Source: Zasmidium citrigriseum
Taxonomy: Eukaryota > Ascomycota > Dothideomycetes > Mycosphaerellales > Mycosphaerellaceae
NCBI GenBank assembly: GCA_002786025.1
Contig: NHNW01000057.1
Coordinates: forward strand, 186,001-250,000
DNA: 64,000 nucleotides
Direction: 5' to 3'
Below, in pieces: positions 1 to 10,032 of this stretch (within the stretch, counting starts at the first letter, position 1; every line of letters begins with the position of its first letter). Both the position numbers and the translations under genes were made by a program. The notes beneath the pieces were generated by a model. It searched no databases. It saw only the letters and a program-made list of their open reading frames with translations, and had not been told where the DNA came from.

Positions 1-2379
1 TGGGCCCTGTACAAGTCATGCTGCTGGGTCTCGGATTCGGTGTCAATGTCAAGACTTTCAATCTACAGAGGCCGAGTGAAATTCAGCCTACGTTCCAACT
101 CAAGGGTATGGGCATCTCATTCCAACAGCCCCCAGTCGGCCTCGCGGGCATGTTCAAAGATGCGAGCACCGCAACCCAGCGCTTGTACATGGGAGGCATT
201 GCCGTCTCATTCAAACCGTACGCCTTCATGGCTGTTGGCGAGTACGGCGAAATCTCCAGAAACGGCAAGGACATGAGCGACACGTTCAAGACATTGTTCA
301 TTTTCGCGAAGCTCGAAGGTCCACTGATTGAGCTGGAGTTCGTCACCATCGGTGGAATCACTCTTGGATTTGGGTACAACAGCAATCTCAGGTTCCCGAC
401 GATCGAGCAAGTCCCCAGTTTTCCTTTCATCGCCAACACCGTCGGCGGCGGCGACGCTGCGGATCCACTCACGGTCATGAATCAGCTTGTGGGAGCAGCA
501 GACTCGTACGTCAAGCCGCAAGAAGATTCGTATTGGATCGCGGCCGGACTTCAAGCCAAGGCCTTCCAGGTGCTCGATGTCTCTGCTGTGGTGATCCTGG
601 AATTCACACCATACGTTAATCTCGGAATCTTCGCAAAGGCCATCGCGCAGATGCCTCCGGCGCCAACACCCAGAGTGGCGTGCTTCCTCTATGTCGAGCT
701 CGGTCTCATGTGCACCGTCGACTTCCACGCGGGCATCTTCACTGTCCAGGCATTGCTTTCGCCCAACTCTTTCGTCATTCATCCTTCTTGCCATCTGACA
801 GGAGGTTTTGCTCTTTGCTACTGGTTCCCTCCATCTCCGTACTCGGGCGACTTTGTGTTCACGGTTGGAGGGTATCACCCCATGTTCGAGGCCAAGCTTC
901 CGTCCCACTATCCCCGTGTCCCTCGTGTTGGCATCTCGTGGCAGCTGGGCCCAGTCTCCATCCGTGGTGAGGCTTACTTTGCCATCACGCCGAAATGCTG
1001 TATGGGTGGTGGCAGACTTGAGGCCGTCTTCGAAGCAGTAAGTGATTTCTTCGCCGCATATCTCTATGCTGAGAGATCTGCTGTGACTGACATATCCAGG
1101 GCCTGCTATGTGCGTTCTTCACCGCATATGCCGACTTCCTCATCGTCTACCATCCTTTCTACTTCATCGGAGACATTGGTGTCACCGTCGGTGTACGTTT
1201 CACATTGGACCTCCTCTTCGTCACAATTCACATCAGCGTGTCTCTTGGTGCACGTCTACATCTTCAAGGCCCCGAATTTGGCGGAACTGCCCACGTCGAC
1301 TTCTGGGTTTTCGGATTCGACATACCCTTTGGAGCACAGCCCAAGAGGCCTGCTGCTCTCACTCTCGACAAGTTCTCCGAATTCCTACTCCAAGTTCCCG
1401 ACGCAGATGCCGTGGCGCAAGCCGGAGGCAGTCTGGGTGGCTCGATCGACAAGCTTCACATTTTGTCCGTTGAAGACGGTCGATATCCTAATAAGAGCGG
1501 CGCTAGAGACAGCGAAGTCGATCCTGGAGCCATCTGGGAGGTTAAGCGTGCTGGTTTCGTGTTCCGGATCCAGAGTCGTGTGCCACTGCAAATCGTCACC
1601 GAGACGAAGAATGAGGAGACATCGTCACTCTCATCGCCGAATTCCTTCTACTCGAAGCCGATGCACTTGCAGGACCAGCTGGTATCTGAAATGAGCGTGA
1701 AAGTCGGCAAGGTTGAGAAGGGAGGCCTGTTCGAGTGGGAATTGTTCACGCCAACCCCAGTGACCAAGAAAGTTCCCAAGGCTTTGTGGGATAAATGTGA
1801 GCACCGAGTTCAAACCCCGATCTGTGATCGATCCATCGTACTGATTCATATCCAACAGATGACGAGCAGACTGATCCCACGTCGGGTAACACCGATGCGA
1901 GGGTCACGGGGCAACTCGTCTCAGGGGCCCCAGGCGATGGCACCCTGGACCTATTGATGGGAGCAAGTTTCGCTGCACCTCCGCCTTTCCGTTCTCAGGA
2001 CCTCATTCTCAAGTACAATGTGCTGCTCAACGCATCCCTGGACGTCTTTACGGAGGAGGATCGCAAGAATGGCGCAATTCCCACCCTGACCTCGACGAAC
2101 CGCTTTACTTCGACTGATTTCGGCTCGAGGCCACCCGCTGATGGTGCCCAGAGGTGGGATGAAGTTCGAAGCGCCTGGACAAGCGCGGCGCAGCAAACAC
2201 AGAACATGGAAGGAGATGATGTCCAGGTCCCTGACATGGTCATTGATCAGTGGACTGATATCATGGGCTGGAGCGTTGACGGCGGCCTTCGAAACGATCT
2301 TGGCAATAAAGACGCCTTCTTGTGGACGCAGTTCGACCAGCTGTACATGGTCCCTCCTTTAATCAGGACGGCTGCGTGA
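1..2379 (+). CDS. DUF6603-family large protein, 3' part (5' end outside window)
   Basis: The C-terminal part of a large protein is encoded in three exons, about 1-1037, 1100-1796 and 1859-2379. The reading frame is open from the left edge, so the start lies upstream. Both introns (62 nt each) have good GTAAGT/GTGAGC donors and CAG acceptors, and the three frames join exactly. The protein is rich in beta-strand-like, glycine- and aromatic-rich segments (for example FVTIGGITLGFGYNSN and VSLGARLHLQGPEFGGTAH), the pattern of DUF6603 proteins found in fungi and bacteria. No catalytic motif is visible and the function of the family is unknown. The C-terminus is a hydrophilic tail ending in IRTAA. 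The family call rests on recognised sequence style, not on a database search. Confidence 0.7.
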
Positions 2380-2733
2380 AAAGGTCGTAATCCTTTCGCG
2401 AGCGATACAGATCGTTAGTGCATAGAGTACACATCTGAAGCAGCACAGATCATTGACGGAGACTAAACGCATCTACAGCACGGTATATCTTTGAAAAAAT
2501 ACATTACTAACTGTGACGTGGTCTGATCAAAGTACTGCTGGTGCCTAGGGCCCGCCAATGCAGGCTGCTACCCCGCTCTGATAAGAACATTGCGAGCGAA
2601 ACAGGCAAATAAAGACTATCAAGGCCAAAGCGGTGGAACGAAGAAGGGCAAGAGCTTTGTCAGCACCTTGCTTCCTGAAAGATTTCATGAACTCCTTCCC
2701 TGGCAGCAGACCAACCAGACAACTTTGAAGTCC
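2380..2733. other. Intergenic, 3' flank of DUF6603 gene
   Basis: About 350 bases lie between the stop codon and the left end of transposon copy 1. No ORF or RNA gene was recognised. Base composition is normal here and changes abruptly at the transposon boundary. Confidence 0.6.
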
Positions 2734-2738
2734 TAAAG
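2734..2738 (+). repeat. Target-site duplication TAAAG of copy 1 (left)
   Basis: TAAAG here and at 8609-8613 brackets the element. The next base outward differs on the two sides. If the terminal T is counted as part of the element, the duplication is four bases (AAAG). Confidence 0.75.
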
Positions 2739-2741
2739 GAC

Positions 2742-2773
2742 GGAGCTCCGGATCTACTAGCGGTCAAAACTCA
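2742..2773 (+). repeat. Left terminal inverted repeat of copy 1
   Basis: The 32-nt repeat begins GGAGCTCCGGATCTAC and ends with AGCGGTCAAAACTCA. It matches the reverse complement of 8574-8605 with about four mismatches. The element end proper extends three bases outward (GAC), next to the TAAAG duplication. Confidence 0.9.
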
Positions 2774-2793
2774 GCTCGCAATCACTTAATTCA

Positions 2794-3064
2794 TTAATTA
2801 TTTGCGAACGACACTACGAACAGCCTCCGAACAGTCTCTTAATTAGTAGTATCCATCTCGTTAGGCTCCTTATTCTACTTCGAGCCTATCTAACGCTTTA
2901 CTTTCTTCTTTATAGCGTTAAAAGCGCTAATCTACTTCCTTAAATTGCTATCCACCTTACTTAACTTGCTCTCCAATACCTTATACTTGCTCTCTAATAC
3001 CTTATACTTACTCTCTACTGCGCCTAACTTAGCCTACAGCTTATCTACCTTCTTCTCGAGGTCG
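2794..3064 (-). pseudogene. Coiled-coil C-terminal relic in transposon copy 1
   Basis: On the minus strand a frame with only TAG/TAA interruptions (expected from CAG, CAA or TGG after RIP) encodes lysine/glutamate/leucine heptads with the repeated unit SKYKVLE, typical of a coiled coil. It ends in a stop close to the left TIR, so it is probably the C-terminus of the minus-strand gene of the element. It may belong to the same gene as the integrase core further right. Confidence 0.5.
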
Positions 3065-4439
3065 GTAACTCGTTATTCGTTAGGAATTACTAGCGGTAGA
3101 GGTGGTAGTAGTAGTAGTAGGTGCTTGAGACGAGAGTATACCGACTTGCCTTTAATACGGTAGAAGGTATACGCCTCGTTAGTGCTAGCCTTAATAGCGT
3201 ATATATTGCCGAGGGTTCCTAGCCTTATATACCTAGATTTTGTTAGCGAATAGCCTACGAACACGGCCGCGAATAGGGTAAACTTACTAGTAATAGGCTA
3301 TAGCGTAAATAACACCCTTATTAGTCTCTATCGCCCTTCTAGCGTAGTTATACTTGCGTAGCTACTAAGAGGTATTCTTGCTTTTGCGGGCGTTAGCGCT
3401 ATCGTAGTCGTTACACTATTTATCCTATTAAGCTTGAGTAACCGAATAGAACTAACTAGTAGTCTACGGATAGCGGAAGGCGGCGGAGGGGGCGGTAGTA
3501 GCTATAGAGAGGAGGAATAGCTTATCGGATAGTTTAAGGAAGAAGAAGTTTAAGAAGGAAGAGGGCGAAGATATAGGCGCGCGGGCGACAATAGGCTTCT
3601 AATAATAGCATCTAATAGTAGCGAGTAAAGGATTAAATAAAGATTCGACAATAGTAACGATAATAGCAGATTCGACAATAGTAACGACAATTAGATCCGA
3701 ATAAGGCAGCGAACAATAGCGAACAGAGTAGCAAATAGTATAGTAGCTAAAGATAAGGTGACGTCTAAGCAGCTTATTAACGTTAAAGCTTATAAAGCTT
3801 CAGGATTAAAATTTCCCCTCGACGGCGACAGTAAGGTCAAATATCAACTAATTTTTATAAAAAGTAGATAATATTGCTCGTATATACCGTCTTACGGAGC
3901 TCCTTAAGTATTATTATATTCCGTCTATATGATGTTGTAATATTCCACCGCAAAGTTAATAATTAAGCTCGGCTTCCCCGGCCTTCAACTAGGCGGCGAG
4001 ATTATCTATAGTATAGCCGGTAACAGTAGTAGCAAGTACGAACAGTACGGCGAATATACTACGAGTAGTATCTTCTAGCTTAGGTAGGGCACTAAGAAGT
4101 AGATCGAGCGGTAGAAGTAGAAAGCGGCGTAACAAAGTTAGAGTCCGAATAGTACCGCGAATATATAACGAATAGACTCGCTACAATTATGCCTCTAATT
4201 ATTCTTTAAATAGAGGCTTACTAGCCCGTTCGCGTAGCTGTTCGTTAACTAGATTCGGCCGCTAGTTTTAAGTTACTAATAGCTTCTCGGTCTCTTATAG
4301 GCTATTCTCGCCGTATATAAGGAAGTAATCCCTAATTGCATTACGCAGCTTGTAATAGACCTACGGGTGGACTCTCTCGTTATTCGTATCTAGTATAGAG
4401 CTAGGTATAGGTATACCGGCGTTAGTATCTATACTAGTA

Positions 4440-5100
4440 GTAAGGAGCTACTAGATCTAGGGTAGACAGGCTTAATAGTACTAAGTAAGAGTCTCTTATA
4501 GTAGGTACTCCTTAAGGTCGAAGTCCTTATAGTTACGCCGTATTGGCGTAATAAGCTTAGGCGGGCAAGTAATTCCCCTCTTCTAGAAGCTAGTAGTCTC
4601 CGGATAGTAATAAAGTATAAAAGGAATACTACCGATAGTGTAAGGCCTATTCCTCTACTTACGGATACGATAGGCGTTCTAGGTATCGACGAAGTCTACG
4701 ATCTCCTTCCTTAAGATTAGCATGTAGACAAAGACTAAAGCAATCCGATTACTCTTCCTACTATACGTTAGCGGGGTGTTCGTATAGTCGTTCGGTCTAT
4801 AAGTATAGTACTAGTATATACCTTCCCTTTACATAATCTCTATACTTACTAAGCTCCTCGAAGTACTAGCGCTAGCTACTAGTGCAGGTAAACAGCTACT
4901 TCTACTAGGTCTCGATTCGTTAATTTATCTTGCTCGTGCTATAACGAAAGTAGTTATCCTAGGTTAGTAGCTTTAAGAGTCTATTAGCGGTGCGTTCGTG
5001 TAGCTATTCGTAATCGGTATACCTCTAGGCCGGTATAGAGCTACCTACGTAATATTAAGTAGGTATCTACTACGTAGCGAGTCTCTTTACCGCGGTCGGT
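4440..5100 (-). pseudogene. Integrase catalytic-core relic (retroviral-type DDE) in copy 1
   Basis: Reading the minus strand across RIP stops gives a recognisable integrase core: a TDYE segment near 5003-5020 (Asp), then STSKIN followed by RIET and two TAG codons that were probably Trp (near 4907-4935, with the catalytic Glu), then YFEELSKYRDYVKG, then a segment containing VDFVDT and NAYRIRK with QRNRPYTIG (about 4600-4770). This order is that of the eukaryotic transposon integrase core, where the RIE-WW and RIRKQRNRP blocks are characteristic. One small frame shift appears necessary between the Glu block and the RIRK block. All stops are TAG/TAA of RIP type. Inference: this gene encoded the transposase/integrase of the element. 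Confidence 0.65.
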
Positions 5101-6720
5101 CTAAACGATATATAGGCTTTAAGAGTCTATTAGTAGTCGTTCGTAGCTTGTTCGTAGTGTTAATCGCACTTATATTACTCTACTAATAGTAGCATTTTCC
5201 GCATATTAGGCCTAAATAGACATCTAAGAGCGGCCTAACACCCTAACGTATACCTATAAAATAAACCTTAAAAAGACGTCGATATAGGTATACACCTAGA
5301 TGCCCTAATACTCTATTTTGTAATAGGTATCTATAGAGTAGGTATACCCTAGTCTATTTGCTCGTACCCCCCCTAGTAGGTAGTATTATTACTACCGCAA
5401 TACTCTTATATTAACTGCATCTTTATTTAACTCTATAAGTACCTCGTATAGCCGGTTACGGCTATAGAAATTGAACTGCTTCCGTATGTTAATATATAGC
5501 ATTCTACGGCTATAATGCGTTATATAGCTACTATCTAACTCCTCTCGTAGCACCTTAAGGATATACTACTTAGCCTACTCTCGTTCGTAGGTATCTATCC
5601 TCTTCCGAAGACCTATTGCCTTCCGAATAATAGCAATCCGCCGAGGACTAATATTATACCTATCTAGGTTTAACATAGCGGTAGTCTCGTTATCTATAAG
5701 ACGGAGGAAGTGGAAGGTATAAGTAACCCTCTAGCGTAGAACTATTATATCCTTCGCAGGTAGTCGTACCGTCCGCTATAGTAGAGACTAGTCCTTAATA
5801 CGACGGCGTAGAGTACTTTTACTAACGATAAGTCTATAGCCGTCGGCGAGTATACGGAGGATATTAGCCTACTTAGCTCTACTATATACGAGGATCTCGA
5901 TAAGGCCGCGATATTTATCTAGTAGCGACGGTAGACGTCTAGTTGTTTAGGCAGATATCGTTACTATCGGCGAATAGAGCGGCGAACGTAACGACGAATA
6001 GGGCGGACGGTAGGCGGCGGACGGTAGGTAGTAGACAGTAGTAGGTAGTCGACGACGACTAATAAAGGGCAGTGTAGAGGCACCTTATTAGCATTCGACG
6101 TAAGCAGCTACGGGTTAGTCGCAGCTTGTTCGCGGCGTTGTTCGAGTATAGTCGATTTTAGGGGTTACGACTATCTTACCGATATTATTACGACTAACAC
6201 CGCGAATAAGCCGCGAGCACTACATCTCCGGTTAGCTAGACTTAGCTAGTATCTCTATCGTATATCGTAAACTAAGATAGTAGCAGCTACTACTTAACGC
6301 TACTTTTAAACTATCTACTATAGTCTATCGAATTATGCTAGTTTCGAACACTAGCGCGAACGCTAGACGAACACTACCCTACTAATTAGAGCGGCCTTCG
6401 TACGGGGTGATGAAAATGCTATAGGCCTAGTAATAGCGATAGCTCTATTAGCCTTACACACTCTAGAGGTAGGAAACGCCCTTCTATACGGGTAGTAGTA
6501 TCTATTCCTACTATATAGCGAGATTCTAAGTACACGAACAACTACACGAGCACGCTACGAACACGCTATTATTAACATATCTAATAACACCTAGTTAGAG
6601 TTCTACCCGAAGAAGGGTTTCAATTATATTATAATACTTGCCTCGTATATATTCTATAGCGAGTACGGTAGCCGCAACCCTAACCCTCCTTAGTAACTAT
6701 TTGTACGTAAGTCTTCGGCT

Positions 6721-8073
6721 ATGCCGTCGCGAAACAGGTAACCGAACGCTACTACGAACGCTACTACGAACGCTACTACTACTCCTACTAGCCTACGTAG
6801 ATTTACGCTATTCAATCCCTCGGCCGGGCTGGATTTCTCTACGAACGACACTACGAACGACGACCTGAACGACTTCTCTTCGATTGTAAATAAGGTAGAG
6901 ATCTATCGCTAGGGGCCTGTCTATAGAGCCTATTCTATAGGATCTGGACGCCTCTCGTTACGCTAGCTACCGGCTACAAAGTCTACGAATTTACCGAGAA
7001 GTAAGAAGGTTACTACGCCTATTACCCTAATAGTCTAATGCGAGATTAGGGTCTATAGCTAATATATAAAGGTGGAGCGTAATAGGCAGCGAGAATATTA
7101 AGAGCCTTAGGTCCTTATACTAGCTACGAACGATAGTTAGCCTAAGCAGAAGTTTAAGGACCGTAATAAGAGTCTTTTAGAGTTCTTAATTAAGCGCCTA
7201 CTAAATAGGTTCAATCTAAAGGTTACTACTCTAGACTACTACGATTACATATTAATTACTAGATACGCCGACAACTTCTATAAGAGTAAAGTGTACGATC
7301 CGATCCTTATTAGTCTAAAGGCTACCGACGAACCCTTGTTAGCCGATAAGCTTATTCCGTTTAACAAGGTTACGATTAAGGGGCAGGCTCCTCGCTACTA
7401 GTTCGTAATTACTGTCTTTTAGATAAACGCTAGGTCTAGAACTAACGAGAGAAAATATGTGTTAGTACCGTTAATAGTAACACTAGCGGCAACGAGAAAG
7501 CGGCCTACGCCGAGTAATAATAATCTCTTTATAGCGAACGACGACACGAACGACGGGGCAAACGATATCGCGAGTTCCCCTACGATTATTAAGTAAGAGC
7601 CGTCGACTGTCGTGCCGCTAAAGGAGCGGCTAATTAAGGCTAGCTCGTAGCTAGTCCGTATTATCGATCCAAATTAGCCTCTAAGGATATTTAGTATTAA
7701 ACTAGAGGCACTAAACAATAGCACGAACGCGGGCACGAACATACCGTCTAGCTTAGTTATATAGAGTGTAGAGCCGCCTAATAATATATCGCAAGCTACG
7801 AACACCCTAACGAGGTAGCGAACGTAGTAGTTACTTAATCGAGAAGCGGAGGTAGAGGCAGATAAGGCGGTAGCGGCGGCGGCGAGAGTACTCGTAAGGA
7901 AGAGGAAGATATCTAAGAAGGCTACGAAGGAGGTTACGAACGACCCTACGACTAAGCTACGAACGTAGGGGATAAGGACGCGTAGGTAGAATAGCAAGTT
8001 TGTCTCTAAGAAGTAGAAATGTCCGTAGTAGTGTTCGTAGATATATTCGTAGAAGCGTTCGTGCCCTATTTAA
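6721..8073 (+). pseudogene. Second transposon gene relic, function unknown (copy 1)
   Basis: A plus-strand frame starts with ATG at 6721 and runs about 450 codons to a TAA at 8071. It is interrupted only by TAG/TAA codons of the RIP type. Readable stretches include Thr/Asn-rich repeats near the N-terminus (NATTNATT), then KFKDRNKSLLEFLIKRLL, then a basic, alanine-rich C-terminal part (AAAARVLVRKRKISKK). The basic tail suggests nucleic-acid binding or nuclear location. No family was recognised. The same frame exists in copy 2, starting at 38762. Confidence 0.5.
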
Positions 8074-8135
8074 ACTTCTCTCTTTACTTTAATCTTTATA
8101 GCCCTATCGATACTACTAGCGATGCTACTAGCGAT

Positions 8136-8166
8136 ACTAGTAGCGGCGGCGGCGGCGGCGGCGGCA
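8136..8166 (+). repeat. CGG/GGC triplet tract in copy 1
   Basis: A run of about eight GGC/CGG triplets follows several CTACTAGCGATA units. The same tract occurs in copy 2 near 40182-40207. It is part of the transposon. Confidence 0.7.
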
Positions 8167-8573
8167 GTAACATATAGACGTCGGCGGTAGTAGATCTTAA
8201 TAGCGGAGGTGGTACCGGAGAGGGTAGTAGATCGACGGCGGAGGTGTTTTCTACGTCTATTCGTAGGTCGTTCGTAGTACTATTCGTATACGCCTTTCTT
8301 TATATTTAGACGTATATAGTCTTGCCTGTTCGCGGCCAATTCGCTGGTGTGTTCGCGTGTTATTCGTTATATAAGCTTATGGACAAGCTAGCGAGATAAG
8401 GTTTTTTAGGACTCTAATATCTAATCGCGGGCCGTTCGTAGAGATGTTCGTACACGACGATCCCTAGGTAATAGGGTAAAGAATGTATGGAAGGAAATAC
8501 CATATATATCAAGCGTTGTGCGAATAGAGGCGCGAACACACCACGATTAGACGCTGTTGAAGGTTTCGAAGTT

Positions 8574-8605
8574 TGAGTTTTGACCGCTCGTACATCTGGA
8601 GCTCC
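8574..8605 (-). repeat. Right terminal inverted repeat of copy 1
   Basis: Read on the minus strand the repeat starts GGAGCTCCAGATGTACG, mirroring the left end. Three bases (TTA) follow on the plus strand before the TAAAG duplication. Confidence 0.9.
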
Positions 8606-8697
8606 TTATAAAGCCGACAGAACCAAGGCAAGCGAAGCTCACAGATACTAGCGATTGCCGGAAGGACTGACCTTCTCAAATCCAGAGGCTCCCAGCC

Positions 8698-9069
8698 ATG
8701 ACCCTCACAGCAACCTGCCACTGCGGCAACATCTCCATCACAGCCGCTCGAAAACCCGACTGGATCAACGACTGCCAGTGCACCGTCTGTCGTCGCTACG
8801 GCGCCGCCTGGGCCTACTACAACACCGACGACGTGATCATCAAGTGGAAGGAAGGCACATCGACGAGGCAATACGTTTGGGGCGTCGGCGAGACTGAGTT
8901 CCACTTTTGCGAGCGGTGTGGCGGGATGATGTACTGGTGGCCGGCGGGATCGGGGAGTGGTTCGAAGGAGATGGGGCTTAATACTAGGATGGTTGAGCCA
9001 GAGGAGTTGAAGTTTGTGGAGAGGAGAAGGACTTTTGTCGATTTGTTTGATGGGAAGACGCCTCCGTGA
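8698..9069 (+). CDS. GFA/CENP-V-family zinc protein
   Basis: An intronless 123-residue ORF has the glutathione-dependent formaldehyde-activating enzyme fold signature: CHCG near residue 7, a CQCTVCRRYG block near residues 26-35, and a FCERCGGMMYWW block near residues 69-80. These cysteines bind structural and catalytic zinc in the family. The length is typical. Fungal members are mostly uncharacterised; some act on glutathione adducts. The ATG (context CAGCCATGACC) lies only about 85 bases right of transposon copy 1, so its upstream promoter may have been displaced. Confidence 0.85.
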   Translation: MTLTATCHCGNISITAARKPDWINDCQCTVCRRYGAAWAYYNTDDVIIKWKEGTSTRQYVWGVGETEFHFCERCGGMMYWWPAGSGSGSKEMGLNTRMVEPEELKFVERRRTFVDLFDGKTPP

Positions 9070-10032
9070 GGTGGAAAGTGGGCTGATGGACTGTGATGGA
9101 GGTTTTGGTATCGGTGAGCTGTGAGCCTTTTGTGGAAGGTGTTTTTGGAGCTGATGTCGCTACCAGGTCGTCGGGTATTAGCTCTATGGTGCTTCCTGCT
9201 TGGGATGCTTTCAAGCCTCGGTCTCGCTACTATTTCATGGATTGTTTCATTCATCAGGGTCAAGACGTTTCGCCGGGACTACTTGGAAGCCGCAGTTCGT
9301 GGCAAGTTCAAATCAAGATGGCAGAAAGTGTGAATGGAATCGCGGCGACACGTCTCTGTCACATGGGAGCGTTGAAGATCTGCCCTCCGGCATACAGCAA
9401 AATGTACCGTGGATCGGATGTCTCATCCACCTCCAGCTTTCTGTCGATCAGTGCCTGCCGGCTGCGGACATTTTGATCCTTTCGGAGGTGCAAGCCACCA
9501 AGAAGCAATCTTTTTACAATTGCCCAGATGATTTTCACAAGATGATCGAACTGACGGTGTGCAGCAGCATCGATGACATGTCGTCCTCCAAGCTCGCATC
9601 GAAGCGAAAGCCAGCTTGCTATTGAAACACCCATAATAAAGCTTCCAGTCGCCATATTGCAGCAAAGCAAGAACGCCTGACTTGGGATTTCGAAGTCTAA
9701 GTCATGAACGCAACTCAATCCAAGATGCTTGGTGCCAATCCGAAGACTGTGTTCTCAACACCTCGAAGCATTTTGCCGACATAATACTGTGTCGTCGCCG
9801 GATGTTTCTTCACACAATGCCGCATGGGTCGGAATGCAGTTCCTGTTCGGTCGACATGCGAGGCTAGCACTGCATGCAAGGAGTCAAAATGCCGGATCGC
9901 TGTAGAGGAGGTGGGAGTTCTGCGAACCTCCCGAGGCGACATCTGCACATGTCGCATGCTCGAGATGCCTTTGGAGGTCAACATCCTTTTCTCTTTACGA
10001 CCTGCCGAATTGAAGTCCGTGGCTTCACGAGC
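9070..10032. other. Intergenic
   Basis: About 960 bases lie between the GFA gene and the GH30 gene. Overlapping short ORFs on both strands show no recognisable protein. It presumably holds the GH30 promoter. No repeat or RNA gene was seen. Confidence 0.5.

Larger units (their letters stand above)
2739..8608. mobile_element. RIP-damaged TIR DNA transposon, copy 1
   Basis: The 5870-bp element is bounded by imperfect 32-bp terminal inverted repeats starting GGAGCTCC, and flanked by the 5-bp duplication TAAAG (2734-2738 and 8609-8613). A second copy of exactly the same length and orientation lies at 34780-40649. The interior is extremely rich in TA, TAG and CTA and nearly devoid of CA and TG, while CG is kept; differences between the copies are mostly C/T or G/A in CpA/TpG context. 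This is the signature of repeat-induced point mutation. Three damaged reading frames can be traced: a coiled-coil end and an integrase core on the minus strand, and a third gene on the plus strand. The element is almost certainly immobile. Superfamily is uncertain; the integrase relic points to a Ginger-like or related integrase-encoding DNA transposon. Confidence 0.9.

Noticed and set aside
6638..6868. 76-codon plus-strand ORF in transposon copy 1 with Leu/Thr repeats
   Set aside because: It is a shadow of repeated CTACTACGAACG units in another frame; the frame beginning at 6721 carries the RIP-type stops expected of the real gene.
7674..7997. 107-codon minus ORF in the transposon that looks like a membrane protein
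   Set aside because: It is the reverse of the basic alanine-rich end of the plus-strand relic; hydrophobicity arises from reading antisense.
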